A program made the position numbers and the translations under genes. 64,000 bases of DNA. Origin: Prolixibacteraceae bacterium. Its GTDB lineage: Bacteria > Bacteroidota > Bacteroidia > Bacteroidales > Prolixibacteraceae. The stretch lies in assembly GCA_028683385.1 (NCBI GenBank), contig JAQUIJ010000015.1, forward strand, positions 1-64,000, in the 5' to 3' direction. This document shows, in pieces, positions 1-9,303 of this stretch (within the stretch, counting starts at the first letter, position 1; every line of letters starts with the position of its first letter). The notes below the pieces were generated by a model. It saw only the letters and a list, made by a program, of their open reading frames with translations, was not told the DNA's origin and did not search any database.

Positions 1-207
1 GCCCCCACCATGCAGTAAGTAAAGCACAGGATATTTTTTGTCTGGGTTAGTTGAATAACTTTTGGGTAGGTAAATCGCATATTCGCGATCCTGTTTCAAG
101 ATTTTGCTGGGCATGGTTTTGTATTCCACTTTTCCCATTGGGGGCATTTGGGCAAATGCAACACAAATAGAGCAAATTAGGACAATTGATGCTATTATTT
201 TTTTCAT
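1..207 (-). CDS. CE1-like esterase, N-terminal part (cut by window edge)
   Basis: The first 69 codons of a gene running off the left edge. I read a Sec signal peptide starting MKKIIASIVLICS and ending near AFAQ, then a strand resembling the start of esterase D/CE1 proteins (REYAIYLPKSY) and the oxyanion-hole region YPVLYLLHGGG. The last stretch closely matches YPVLYLLHG in the three full-length CE1-like esterases further right, so this is probably a fourth member of the battery. Unlike them it lacks the roughly 130-residue N-terminal beta domain. It starts six bases after the stop of the metallo-hydrolase gene, so the two are surely co-transcribed. The catalytic Ser, Asp and His lie outside the window. 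Confidence 0.8.
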   Translation of the reverse strand, partial: MKKIIASIVLICSICVAFAQMPPMGKVEYKTMPSKILKQDREYAIYLPKSYSTNPDKKYPVLYLLHGGG

Positions 208-213
208 TGAGAT

Positions 214-1038
214 TTAATTAATTTTTGCGGGGTCGTAAACAATGCTGGCACTACCTTTAGTGGTTATCATCGGAGTTTGGGTGCCAATCGACACTTTGGT
301 CGGATACGGTTTTCCTTCAGGAGCAGTGCCTTTCGATAATTCTTCGGCCAGTTGGCGCATTTCGGTTATGTAGGTTTTGTCGTAGGCTTTCTTCACATAC
401 GGATAGTGGCCGCAGTATATTTTGGTTATTCCATTGTCCATCAAGGCTTCCATGGTACGGCACGATTGTGCGTAAATGGCCATAGACACATGTGGTTCGA
501 GTTGCATCCAAACTTGCCCCGAACCAAAAGCATCGCCAGAGTAGCAGTTACCAGCTTTTTTGTCAAGCAAAACGATAGAACCGGGAGTATGTCCGGGCGT
601 GAATAGAGCTTCAATAGTAGTTCCTCCAAGGTCGAATTTTTCACCGTCTTTTACATAGTTGATTTTTCCATTGTAGGCAACCTTCATCGTACGCATTAAA
701 ACGGTATCGCCCGGATGAAAATAAATTTGATCGAAATACTTAATGTTTCCGGCATGATCAGGATGAATATGTGTAATCATCACAATGAGTGGCTTTTGGG
801 TAATTTGCTTGATCACTTCATCCAACTTTTCACACTTGGTTCCGTTATCAATCAACATGGCTTTTTTCGAGCCTTCGATGATGTACATGGTGGTATTGTC
901 GGAGGTTTCGACCACCCACATGTTCTTTTCAAGCTTGGTAATTGTAAGGTCGTTGTTTTTGAATACTTCCTGAGCCGAAGCAAGGATTCCTGAAATCAGA
1001 ATCAGGAATAGGACCAAAAAGTTAGATTTTAGGTTCAT
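214..1038 (-). CDS. Secreted metallo-beta-lactamase-fold hydrolase
   Basis: A 274-residue protein with a Sec signal peptide (about residues 1-22, ending ASAQ). The MBL zinc ligands are complete: H90, H92, D94 and H95 in THIHPDH, H150 in GHTPGS, D169 in SGDAF and H211 in CGHYP. This di-zinc fold hydrolyses esters, thioesters, lactones or beta-lactams in the periplasm or outside the cell. Lying inside an esterase cluster, an ester or lactone substrate seems more likely than an antibiotic, but that is inference. The length suits the simple MBL family without extra domains. A strong terminator lies just upstream, after the preceding esterase gene, so this gene either depends on read-through or has its own promoter. 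Confidence 0.85.
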   Translation of the reverse strand: MNLKSNFLVLFLILISGILASAQEVFKNNDLTITKLEKNMWVVETSDNTTMYIIEGSKKAMLIDNGTKCEKLDEVIKQITQKPLIVMITHIHPDHAGNIKYFDQIYFHPGDTVLMRTMKVAYNGKINYVKDGEKFDLGGTTIEALFTPGHTPGSIVLLDKKAGNCYSGDAFGSGQVWMQLEPHVSMAIYAQSCRTMEALMDNGITKIYCGHYPYVKKAYDKTYITEMRQLAEELSKGTAPEGKPYPTKVSIGTQTPMITTKGSASIVYDPAKIN

Positions 1039-1057
1039 CGTTAGGTTGTTTAAAATT

Positions 1058-1101
1058 AGAAAAAAGTCATTGGGAAAGCTGATTCACTTTTCCCAATGAC
1101 T
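1058..1101 (-). terminator. Intrinsic terminator after the 397-residue esterase gene
   Basis: A perfect 13-bp stem (AGTCATTGGGAAA with its complement) and an 11-nt loop, followed on the minus strand by TTTTTTCTAATTTT. It lies 13 bases past the esterase stop and separates that gene from the MBL gene. Confidence 0.85.
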
Positions 1102-1113
1102 GATGAAATCTTT

Positions 1114-2307
1114 CTACTTGAAAAGCAGTGGTGTTAATTGTGACAAATACACACGCCAGTTGGTCCAGGTGTGACCACCTTCGGTTTCGACATAGGTGTA
1201 TTTCATTCCTATTTTGTCGAGCTTAGCACGGTATTCTTCATTTGCTTTGTAAAGGAAATCGGCTTTACCGATGCCAATCCAATAAAGTTTATAACCGTTT
1301 TTCATCTGGGCTTCCAAAGCTGAATCGAAATTCTTATACACTTCCGAAGTCACTTTGTCATTGCTCATAATGGCAGCCGAAAATAAACCCACGTAATCGA
1401 AGGTATTTGGATAATATCTTGAAATATGCAGAGAATGGTATCCGCCCATCGACAGACCGGCAATGGCACGATCCGACTTATCAGCTTTCACACGGTAATT
1501 GCTTTCAATAAACTTGATTACATCTGGGAATGTTTCTTCGAATTTACCATCCATGGTGTGTTCCATTTGCATGCTAGGCTTGGCATAACCCAGACTCGAT
1601 TCGCCGGGAGCAGCTTCCTGAGCCACATTTCCATTGGTCATCACTACTATCATTGGTTTTGCTTTTCCCTGAGCAATCAGGTTATCCAGAATTTGAGAAG
1701 TACGGCCAAGAGCAATCCAGGCCTCTTCGTCGCCACCCATTCCGTGCAACAAATAAAGCACCGGATATTTTTCTTTACTGGTTTCGTAGCCGGCTGGTGT
1801 ATAAACAGTCATGCGACGTTGCATGCCATTTCCGGGAGAATCGTACCAACGGCGAGTAACCGAACCATGAGGAACTTTGCTTACTTCGTATAAATCGCCT
1901 TTGCCACCACCCACTATAAACACATTGAACACCGAAGCCACATCGCGAATGATGTAAACATTGCTTGGGTCGGTGGTTTTGAACCCATCAACAATTACGG
2001 TGTATGAGTATAAATCGGATGCCAGTGGCGGTGTTGTAAAAGTCCATATTCCTTTTTCGTCTTTGGTTAGTTTGGCTGTTCCTGGAACATCGAACAAACC
2101 CCATTGGGTTTTCAGTTTTACAGTCGGCAAAAAGTCACCGGTAATTTGCACAGAATCAGCCGCTGGAGCCTGAATCCTGAAAGTTACAGTATGATCGGCT
2201 TTAACTTCAGGCGAAACAATTGGCGCTCCACCAAAAAGTGCCTGTTGGGCAAAAGTCGCCATGCTGCATAGGATTATGACAGCAATAATTGTAATTTTTC
2301 TTTTCAT
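1114..2307 (-). CDS. CE1-like esterase with N-terminal CBM48/E-set domain
   Basis: A 397-residue exported enzyme with a signal peptide ending near residue 20 (ATFAQ). Residues about 30-130 form an immunoglobulin-like E-set/CBM48 region (VTFRIQAPAADSVQITGDF). Residues about 155-397 are an esterase D/feruloyl-esterase type alpha/beta hydrolase: oxyanion region LLHGMGGDEEAW (187-198), nucleophile S286 in GLSMGG and histidine H379 in GGHTW. Family members remove feruloyl, acetyl or similar groups from plant polysaccharides. It diverges more from the two tandem esterases to its right than they do from each other. It is probably transcribed downstream of the susCD genes; substrate unknown. Confidence 0.88.
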   Translation of the reverse strand: MKRKITIIAVIILCSMATFAQQALFGGAPIVSPEVKADHTVTFRIQAPAADSVQITGDFLPTVKLKTQWGLFDVPGTAKLTKDEKGIWTFTTPPLASDLYSYTVIVDGFKTTDPSNVYIIRDVASVFNVFIVGGGKGDLYEVSKVPHGSVTRRWYDSPGNGMQRRMTVYTPAGYETSKEKYPVLYLLHGMGGDEEAWIALGRTSQILDNLIAQGKAKPMIVVMTNGNVAQEAAPGESSLGYAKPSMQMEHTMDGKFEETFPDVIKFIESNYRVKADKSDRAIAGLSMGGYHSLHISRYYPNTFDYVGLFSAAIMSNDKVTSEVYKNFDSALEAQMKNGYKLYWIGIGKADFLYKANEEYRAKLDKIGMKYTYVETEGGHTWTNWRVYLSQLTPLLFK

Positions 2308-2356
2308 AATTTAAGTTTTACAGTATTTGTTTTGAAAAATATGTTTTGCTTTTAAC

Positions 2357-2374
2357 ATTCGATTGGTATCGAAT
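2357..2374. promoter_or_regulatory. Candidate operator palindrome ATTCGAT-N4-ATCGAAT
   Basis: A perfect 7-bp inverted repeat in the 117-base gap between the carboxylesterase stop and the esterase start, about 50 bases before the esterase ATG. It could be an operator or mRNA hairpin; no T-run follows it. Confidence 0.25.
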
Positions 2375-2424
2375 TAGACCCTTAAAATTACATTGTGTTT
2401 AACCGACACATAGATTTATTTCCA

Positions 2425-4050
2425 TTATTTTGTAATATACTGGTGATCAAGCCACAAATAACGGTCTCTGTTTGTTTCAACTTCAGCGCTGCTATTTACA
2501 TTAATGTGCATAACCTTTTCTGATTTGCCGTTATTTGCTGCTGGCCATACCGGTAAACCTATTCCGTTTGGATTGCCTGTTTTGATGAAATTGGCAAAGA
2601 ATTCCTGCATGATGGCTGATACTTTGTAATCTTCAGGTTGCCAATCGTAAACCCGGTTGGTCGGGAGATTTCCCAAAGCATATTCAATTTCGGCTGAGTG
2701 AACAGCTCCGGTTGCAGCAGGCATTTTTGGCGTGTTTGCTCCTGAATCTTTAATTACTCCTCCGGCAAGACCGGCAACTGCATTGCCCATCTCTGGTCGC
2801 ATTGCCGGACGTGGACGCTCGTAGAAATACCGATATACCGGACTTTTCCCGGTTTGAAAACACAAATCATACCATTTCCAGGTACTAAATGCGCTAAACC
2901 TGTCGCCAGCCAAAGCTGTTGCCGATAGTTTTACTTCGTCATTGGTAGAACCCGGATAATATTTCAGAGCTTCATTGGCTTTATCGCCATAAAGTGTTTG
3001 TAAAGCCTTCAGGTAGTTTTCCGGAGTTGGCTCATTGGCACCCATCACCATACGGAAATTCATTTCTTCTGAATTCCAGCCAACCAATAATGGAACATGT
3101 GCCTGCTCACCAGCAGCGTAAAGTTCAACAGGAAGTTTTGGGTAGAAATACCCGTCAACTGTAGAGGCAAACCGGGGCACATCTTTTTGCGAGGCCTCAT
3201 CAAGTAACTTTTCTGCGGGAATTGCACGAAGATCGGCCAGTGATGCGGCGTTAATTCTGGCAGCAAATTTAATCCCGGCTTGTTCACCTTCTGCAAGTGT
3301 AACTGGAGCTAATGTTGGATTGATCATCGCTCCACTTTCGCCAATAGCTCCGGCAATCAGATTCTTTGATAATGGTGAGGCCATTTGTGCGCTTACCGAA
3401 ATAGAACCTGCTGATTCACCGGCAATCGTAACCCGTTTGGGGTCGCCACCAAAAGCTGCGATGTTCTGTTGCACCCATTTCAGGGCTGCATTTTGGTCTA
3501 AGAGTGCGTAATTCCCCGATCCGTGATACGGAGATTCTTTGCTTAATTCAGGATGTGCAAAAAAGCCAAATATGCCCAGACGATAATTGACAGTGACCGA
3601 AACAATCCCTTTACGCGACATACTTTCGCCGTCGTACCGAAGTTCGGAACCATCGCCAGCCATATAACCGCCACCATAATAATAAACCAGTACCGGCAAT
3701 TTTTCGGTTGATGACTTGGCTGGAGTCCAGACATTCAGGTAAAGACAATCCTCGCTCACTCCGTTTGACCGGAAAGACATGTCGCCGAATAGCGCTTTTT
3801 GCATGGCACGTGGGCCAAACTGGTCAGCCTTGCGAACACCATCCCAGTTTTTAACTGGCTGAGGGGCTTTCCAGCGCAACTCACCTACCGGTGGTTGAGC
3901 ATAGGGAATTCCCTTGAAAATGTTGATACACGAACTCGATACACCTTCCAGCATTCCATTGGAAATTTTCACTTTCGGTAAATTCGCGTCCAACTGTGCA
4001 AATAAAGTCCAGGGGACGATGGTTAATAAGAAAAAGAATATTCGTTTCAT
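2425..4050 (-). CDS. Type-B carboxylesterase (CE10/COesterase family)
   Basis: I start at the ATG giving MKRIFFFLLTIVPW..., a clean signal peptide ending near LFAQ; a longer in-frame start would bury it. The 541-residue product has the family hallmarks: an N-terminal GIPYAQPPVGELRW block, the EDCLYLNVWTP block, oxyanion region YYGGGYMAGD, and nucleophile S213 in GESAGS within FGGDPKRVTIAGESAGS. The fold hydrolyses carboxylic esters and is broad in substrate. Its length is normal. It sits between the amidohydrolase and a CE1-like esterase with all genes in the same direction. A second type-B carboxylesterase is in the other Sus locus. Confidence 0.92.
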   Translation of the reverse strand: MKRIFFFLLTIVPWTLFAQLDANLPKVKISNGMLEGVSSSCINIFKGIPYAQPPVGELRWKAPQPVKNWDGVRKADQFGPRAMQKALFGDMSFRSNGVSEDCLYLNVWTPAKSSTEKLPVLVYYYGGGYMAGDGSELRYDGESMSRKGIVSVTVNYRLGIFGFFAHPELSKESPYHGSGNYALLDQNAALKWVQQNIAAFGGDPKRVTIAGESAGSISVSAQMASPLSKNLIAGAIGESGAMINPTLAPVTLAEGEQAGIKFAARINAASLADLRAIPAEKLLDEASQKDVPRFASTVDGYFYPKLPVELYAAGEQAHVPLLVGWNSEEMNFRMVMGANEPTPENYLKALQTLYGDKANEALKYYPGSTNDEVKLSATALAGDRFSAFSTWKWYDLCFQTGKSPVYRYFYERPRPAMRPEMGNAVAGLAGGVIKDSGANTPKMPAATGAVHSAEIEYALGNLPTNRVYDWQPEDYKVSAIMQEFFANFIKTGNPNGIGLPVWPAANNGKSEKVMHINVNSSAEVETNRDRYLWLDHQYITK

Positions 4051-4136
4051 AGCGGTCATTGTTATTGATGATTGTTTATTGGTAAAAATCGCAATCCTTA
4101 AAGTTACAAATTTGATGTTCAAGTCACTTGAAAAGG

Positions 4137-5132
4137 TTATTCAAATTGCTTTGGATCCAACCGGAAAAAGCGGACCGCATTATTAAACAGGATGTCGCGT
4201 TTCTGATCGAATGATAAGTACTGGGCATTTTCGATCACACCTATTGATGTTTCGAATAGTTTTGGCCACATCATAAAGTCGGTTCCGTACATGATGCGTT
4301 TCCCAAAACCAGCCTGAACAATGCGTTTGATGTAAGCATGGATTTCTTCCAGCGGATAACTCCAGATCATTCCTGAGATGTCGCAATAGACATAGGCATT
4401 TGCACCCATCAGCGCAATCAGTTCATCGGCCATTGGATATCCGGCATGTTGAACCCATATTTTCAGTTTTGGATGCCGTGCCAGCAAATCTTCAAGCAGC
4501 AAAGGATTCCCCATGGATGCACGATATTTGGGCTGAGTAATATTAGCCATTCCGTTTCCGCCTGTTCCCATATGGATACCAACCGGAATATTCAGTTCTT
4601 CAGCAACAGCAAAATAAGCATCCAACGACATATCGCTTGGCGACATACCCTGATATTGTGGGGCAACTTCGCTCATTACTTTATAAAAACCATTCGAAAG
4701 TGAATCGCGAAAAGCTTGCACTGTCATTTCTTTTGAATTGCTCACTCCAATCCCAGGTATAATTCTTCCTTTGGGTGCAGCATTGTACCATTTATGTAAA
4801 ATCTCGGCATCGCTGAATGCAACCATGGTCATGTTTAGCCGTTCCATAGTTTCCATCACGGCAGCCTGCATTTCTGCATCGCTTTTGGCAGGTTTCAGTG
4901 GGTTGGCACAATTGCCTGAAGCGCTGAAAACCATTTTTTCATTCGGATCACCACCCGGCATATTGCTTAAAAACCACGGGCACATTTCCGAAGTAAAATT
5001 GGGATTGATTTTCATGGTATGCACATGGACATCAATAATAGGAAGGTGTTTAGCTTTTGCTGGTGTCTGGCCAAATACACTTACTCCTGAAGCAATAAGG
5101 ATGACGGATAAGATATTTTTTAAGTTTTTCAT
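4137..5132 (-). CDS. Exported amidohydrolase-2 family TIM-barrel protein
   Basis: 331 residues with a signal peptide ending near VFGQ. The metal-site pattern of the amidohydrolase superfamily is visible: H36 and H38 in DVHVHT, H187 in VGIHMG, H229 in VQHAGYP and D285 in YGTDFMMW. Relatives include lactonases (LigI type), decarboxylases acting on aromatic acids, and uncharacterised enzymes. Export is unusual for aromatic-acid enzymes but common for such proteins in Bacteroidota. Only 18 bases separate it from the preceding esterase gene, so it belongs to the esterase operon. In that setting it could process an acid or lactone released by the esterases; this is inference. Confidence 0.85.
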   Translation of the reverse strand: MKNLKNILSVILIASGVSVFGQTPAKAKHLPIIDVHVHTMKINPNFTSEMCPWFLSNMPGGDPNEKMVFSASGNCANPLKPAKSDAEMQAAVMETMERLNMTMVAFSDAEILHKWYNAAPKGRIIPGIGVSNSKEMTVQAFRDSLSNGFYKVMSEVAPQYQGMSPSDMSLDAYFAVAEELNIPVGIHMGTGGNGMANITQPKYRASMGNPLLLEDLLARHPKLKIWVQHAGYPMADELIALMGANAYVYCDISGMIWSYPLEEIHAYIKRIVQAGFGKRIMYGTDFMMWPKLFETSIGVIENAQYLSFDQKRDILFNNAVRFFRLDPKQFE

Positions 5133-5150
5133 TTTTTAGATTTTTAGTTA

Positions 5151-6299
5151 CTATTTAAATAATAATGGTGCAAAGTTATTCAGGTAAATTCTCCAGTTTG
5201 ACCAGGTGTGTCCGCCCGGAGTTACATAGAAAGTGTGTTTCAATCCGTTATCGGTAAGTGTTTTGTCGAGCAATTTGGCCGATTCATATAGAAAATCAGT
5301 ATTTCCACAAGCCAGGAAGTACAATTTATATCCAGCTTTTTTCAATCCCTTGAATTGGGTGTCGTAATCAGCTTTTGCTTTATCGTCGGCAACGCGTATG
5401 CCATTGCTAAGCGGGCAAATGTAACTGAAGAATCCGGGGTAAAGATTGGTACAACGGATGGTGTGGCCTGCGCCCATTGAAAGTCCGGCGATTGCTCTCG
5501 ATTTCGGACTGGCGATAACCTTGTAATTCTTTTCGATGTATGGAACAATGTCTTTAACAATGCTATTCACATAAACGTCAGCAAATTTGGGATCATTTCT
5601 GTCAATTGTTTTTTCGGGCAACAAAGCTGTCCGGGCAGCTTGCTGTCCTGGGTTTCCGTTGGGCATCACCACGAGCATTGGTTTAGCAAGACCTTTTTCA
5701 ATGAGGTTGTCCATAATCTGACAGGTGCGTCCCATGGTGCTCCATGCATCTTCATCGCCACCAGCGCCATGAAGCAGATACAGAACAGGATATTTATCCT
5801 TGCTATCTTCATAGCCATTAGGAGTGTAAATGAACATGCGGCGGGTGGTGCCTATGGTTGGCGAATCGTACCAAACCTGAGATAAGTTTCCATGTTTTTT
5901 AGCCTCAAAGTAGTTGGCTGTTAATTCGCCGGGAATGAGCAGTACGCTCAGGTAGCGGGTTCCGTCACGTTGCATGAAAATATTATTGGCATCAGTTGCC
6001 GATAAACCATCCACAATAAAATTGTAGGTGTACAATTCAGCAGTTGGCGTAGGTATACTAACCGACCAAACTCCTAGTTTGTCTTTTGTCATTTTAACCG
6101 CAGATGTTGGTTTTTCCATCCACGAACCGTAAAGTTTAATGGTGTCGGCATACGGTTCCGAAATTCTGAAAATAACCTCTTTGTCTTTTATTTCAGGAGA
6201 AATTATTGGTTTAGCACCCATGAAATTTGCCAGTTCCTGAGCAAAGGTACCCATGAAGATGAATAGGCATAAGACTGAAAACAGGAATTTTTTATACAT
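5151..6299 (-). CDS. CE1-like esterase with N-terminal CBM48/E-set domain (tandem copy A)
   Basis: 382 residues; signal peptide 1-21 (GTFAQ). An N-terminal beta domain of about 120 residues is followed by the alpha/beta hydrolase: LLHGAGGDEDAW (175-186), nucleophile S274 in GLSMGA, and the catalytic histidine in TPGGHTWSNW near the C-terminus. Long stretches match the next gene almost word for word (RDGTRYLSVLL, LTANYFEA, YTYNF, MPNGNPGQQAA), marking a tandem duplication. One difference near the nucleophile is GLSMGAGHT here against GLSMGGGHT there. It is predicted to act in the periplasm or outer membrane space on esterified sugars released through the SusCD pair upstream. Confidence 0.9.
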   Translation of the reverse strand: MYKKFLFSVLCLFIFMGTFAQELANFMGAKPIISPEIKDKEVIFRISEPYADTIKLYGSWMEKPTSAVKMTKDKLGVWSVSIPTPTAELYTYNFIVDGLSATDANNIFMQRDGTRYLSVLLIPGELTANYFEAKKHGNLSQVWYDSPTIGTTRRMFIYTPNGYEDSKDKYPVLYLLHGAGGDEDAWSTMGRTCQIMDNLIEKGLAKPMLVVMPNGNPGQQAARTALLPEKTIDRNDPKFADVYVNSIVKDIVPYIEKNYKVIASPKSRAIAGLSMGAGHTIRCTNLYPGFFSYICPLSNGIRVADDKAKADYDTQFKGLKKAGYKLYFLACGNTDFLYESAKLLDKTLTDNGLKHTFYVTPGGHTWSNWRIYLNNFAPLLFK

Positions 6300-6344
6300 G
6301 ATGATTTCTTTTAAACAGTTTGTAATCAGGGAAAAACGTATTGA

Positions 6345-7478
6345 TTATTTAAATAGCAATTGTCCGAAAGTATTCAGGTAAACCCTCCAGTTAGCCCAGG
6401 TATGACCTCCAGGAGTCACATAGAACGTATGTTGCAATCCGTTTTTGGTAAGCGCTGCATCCATCGTTTTAGCCATTTCCCATAAAAAATCTTCACTGCC
6501 ACAACCAAACCAGTAAAGTTTATAACCAGCTTTTTTTACTCCCTGCAATTTGGTATCAATGTCGGCCTGATTCTCGCGGAAACCAATACTTAGCGGGCAT
6601 ATGTAACTGAATGTACCTGGGAATTCATTGGTAACGCTGAGGGTATGGCCGCCACCCATCGAAAGGCCTGCAACTGCTCTTGAATCAGGTTTTGAAATGG
6701 CTCTGAAATTCTTTTCGACGTATGGAATAATATCTTTTACAATGCTGGTGATGTATAGATTGGCAGTTTTAGTATCCCTGTAATCAAACGCAGTTTCTTC
6801 AAGCATCGAGGTTTTGGCAGCCTGTTGCCCAGGATTTCCATTGGGCATAACACAGATCATTGGAACAGCCAGTTTTTTCTCGATCAGGTTATCGAGTATC
6901 TGGCAGGCACGACCCATGGTACTCCAGGCATCCTCATCGCCCCCTCCGCCATGAAGCAGATAAAGTACCGGGTAGCTTTCAGTGCTCGTTTCGTATCCAT
7001 AAGGTGTATAAACATACATGCGGCGATCTTTGCCGATTGTCGGAGAGTTGTACCATACTTTCCGCAGGTTTCCATGCTGATTGGCTTCAAAATAATTAGC
7101 AGTCAAATCTCCCGGGACAAGGAGTACACTCAAATATCTTGTTCCGTCACGTTGCAGAAAAACATTGTTGACATCGTTTGAAGTTAATCCATCGACATTG
7201 AAATTGTAGGTGTACAATTCAGGAGAAGGTTTGGGAACGCTGACTGACCATACCCCAACCGAATCTTTGCTCATGTTGGTTGATGAGTCATTACTTTTCA
7301 TCCACGAACCGGAAAGCCTTACAAGTTTGGCCTGAGGCGCCGAAATCCGGAATGTAACTGTCTTTTCGCCTATTTCAGGAGAAACGATTACTGCCCGCCG
7401 AAAATTTGCCAATTCCTGAGAAAAAGTGTTCAGGAAAATGAACAGGCAAATAAATGAATATAAAAATTTCTGTTTCAT
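6345..7478 (-). CDS. CE1-like esterase with N-terminal CBM48/E-set domain (tandem copy B)
   Basis: 377 residues; signal peptide 1-21 (NTFSQ). Domain order matches its neighbour: E-set/CBM48 region about 28-120, then the hydrolase with LLHGGGGDEDAW (174-185), nucleophile S273 in GLSMGG and histidine in TPGGHTWANW. It is the first enzyme gene after susD, 217 bases downstream of it, beyond a stem-loop. Family members include feruloyl and acetyl-xylan esterases. The duplicated pair plus two further CE1-like genes suggests a substrate carrying several kinds of ester. Confidence 0.9.
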   Translation of the reverse strand: MKQKFLYSFICLFIFLNTFSQELANFRRAVIVSPEIGEKTVTFRISAPQAKLVRLSGSWMKSNDSSTNMSKDSVGVWSVSVPKPSPELYTYNFNVDGLTSNDVNNVFLQRDGTRYLSVLLVPGDLTANYFEANQHGNLRKVWYNSPTIGKDRRMYVYTPYGYETSTESYPVLYLLHGGGGDEDAWSTMGRACQILDNLIEKKLAVPMICVMPNGNPGQQAAKTSMLEETAFDYRDTKTANLYITSIVKDIIPYVEKNFRAISKPDSRAVAGLSMGGGHTLSVTNEFPGTFSYICPLSIGFRENQADIDTKLQGVKKAGYKLYWFGCGSEDFLWEMAKTMDAALTKNGLQHTFYVTPGGHTWANWRVYLNTFGQLLFK

Positions 7479-7592
7479 AATTGGTTTTTGAGTTGATTTA
7501 CAAGGATATATATGTTTAGTCTCTTAATTTATCACTGTTTAAATGTAAGTACTAGTTCATTTCAATAGGCAAATAATCAGAATTGCATAAGA

Positions 7593-7626
7593 AAGGTCCA
7601 TCAGGTTATTGCACCCAATGGACCTT
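7593..7626 (-). terminator. Stem-loop after susD (locus 1)
   Basis: Perfect 8-bp arms AAGGTCCA/TGGACCTT around an 18-nt loop, about 70 bases past the susD stop. No good U-run follows, so it may be a partial terminator or an mRNA 3'-end stabiliser that lowers esterase expression relative to susCD. Confidence 0.55.
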
Positions 7627-7695
7627 AATTTATTAATATTGAAGAAGTTTATTCATTAATTTAATGATGGAGTTTTTAGCCATCGAAAATAAAGT

Positions 7696-9279
7696 TTAGT
7701 AACCCGGATTCTGGATCATCCCAGTATTAACTGTCATTTCATAGACAGGAATAGGTAGTAATTCGTTTTTACCCTGTTTATAACCGGCACCAGCTGGACT
7801 TAAAAACCCACCGGCACCATCAGGAATTGACTTTCCCTGATCTTTTAAAGCAGCATAACCATCTCCCCAACGTTGCAAGTCTAAAAATCGCTGACCTTCA
7901 AATGCAAGCTCCAACTGCCGCTCTGTTTTTATGGCATTAAACAAATCGGTACTTGTTGAAGTAACAGGGGCTAGCTGAACTCTGGTTCTTACCAAATTAA
8001 GATAGGTTTTGGCTTTTGTATCATCAGGAGTGCTTTTCCGGTTGTAGGCTTCTGCAGCCATTAACAATACATCGGCATAACGAATCATACGGAAATTAGT
8101 GCCGCAGTTAGCCATTTTCAAAAAATCAACAGGGCCATCGCCTTCTGAAAGATAAGGAAGGAATTTTAGTCTGATGTAACCATCATTCCCATAAGGAGTA
8201 GCAGTTCTTGCGGCATTCATATATTTTCCACCAAGCGGTTCCAACTCGTTTGGCCCAATAACAGTTGAAGCACGTCGCACCAAATCTCCGGCATTGGTAT
8301 AGGCATCATAAAGCGTTTTATGAGGCATTAAAAATCCCCATCCATAGTTCGTCATATTCAGTTTAGGATATACTGCTCCAGGAAGAAATTCTGTACGTGG
8401 AGCCCACATTGGCCCAAACCAGGCCTCACTACCCGGAAAGGAATAACCCATTGTTGTAACAAAGGAAACTTCCCAAAGCGATTCAACTCCGAATTCCGAA
8501 TCCTTACGTAATACTTTGCTGTAATCAGGATATAAACTGTATTCGTTTGAAGCAATAATATTTTCAAACATAGCAGCAGCTTCAGTATATTTTTTCTCAA
8601 ACAAATATGCTTTTCCCAGCATGGCCTGAACCGATCCCTTGCTCAGAAGTTGCTTGTAAGCAGCAGGCATGGCGCTTCGTACCGGTAGTACAGCAATCGC
8701 TTCGGTGAGATCTTTTTCAATCTGAGTATAAACTTCAGCCTTCGGAGTCCGTACGGCAGAACTTTCACTGGCACTCAGTTCGTGCAATACAAGAGGAACA
8801 TCGCCCCAGCTGTTAACCAGATAGAAATATGCAGAAGCCCTCATGGCTTTGGCCATACCAACAAAAATAGTTTTATTGCTTGAGTCGGCTGCAACATTGT
8901 CAATGACCAGATTAGCCCTGTTGATCACATAATATAACCAGGAATAATAACTACTGATAGCTGTGGTTGTAGGGGTAAACCTGTACTCGTTTAATTCTTC
9001 CAGAATTCCACTGTTATCGCCCCGGCCACCACCTCCAGCGTAAGCTTCATCAGACAATGCAATATTGGTGTAAAAAAAGGTCATGCTTGTTCCACTTTGC
9101 CACTGATCAAAAACAGCCATTAAGGCCTCTAAAGCCTGAGTGTCGGTTTTATAGAAAGACTCTTTTGTTTGAACCCCACGCTGGTCATACTCAAGTAAAC
9201 TTTCAGAGCACCCAAAGGAAATCAGGCCAAAAAGCGCAAGAATTCTGACTATTTTATATTTTTCTAATATCGATTTCAT
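7696..9279 (-). CDS. susD: SusD/RagB-family glycan-binding lipoprotein (locus 1)
   Basis: 527 residues from the ATG two codons inside the longest frame, whose first codon is TTG. The N-terminus is a lipoprotein signal with lipobox ISFGC, so the mature Cys is lipidated and surface exposed. The RagB/SusD helical repeats and the C-terminal SusD block are visible (FDGQ-like EGQRFLDLQRWGDG and PIPVYEMTVN near the end). It caps the SusC barrel encoded 24 bases upstream and binds the incoming glycan. The partner and the downstream enzyme set suggest a decorated, esterified substrate. Confidence 0.95.
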   Translation of the reverse strand: MKSILEKYKIVRILALFGLISFGCSESLLEYDQRGVQTKESFYKTDTQALEALMAVFDQWQSGTSMTFFYTNIALSDEAYAGGGGRGDNSGILEELNEYRFTPTTTAISSYYSWLYYVINRANLVIDNVAADSSNKTIFVGMAKAMRASAYFYLVNSWGDVPLVLHELSASESSAVRTPKAEVYTQIEKDLTEAIAVLPVRSAMPAAYKQLLSKGSVQAMLGKAYLFEKKYTEAAAMFENIIASNEYSLYPDYSKVLRKDSEFGVESLWEVSFVTTMGYSFPGSEAWFGPMWAPRTEFLPGAVYPKLNMTNYGWGFLMPHKTLYDAYTNAGDLVRRASTVIGPNELEPLGGKYMNAARTATPYGNDGYIRLKFLPYLSEGDGPVDFLKMANCGTNFRMIRYADVLLMAAEAYNRKSTPDDTKAKTYLNLVRTRVQLAPVTSTSTDLFNAIKTERQLELAFEGQRFLDLQRWGDGYAALKDQGKSIPDGAGGFLSPAGAGYKQGKNELLPIPVYEMTVNTGMIQNPGY

Positions 9280-9303
9280 TTTCAAAATAATTTAAAGGTT
9301 TAA

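Noticed and set aside
214-1038. Beta-lactamase (resistance gene)
   Set aside because: The fold is shared by many hydrolases, and the gene sits in an esterase cluster far from blaI/blaR1.
1426-1893. 155-residue open frame on the plus strand within the esterase gene
   Set aside because: It lies wholly opposite a clearly coding gene with an intact catalytic set, and its composition is that of an antisense shadow.
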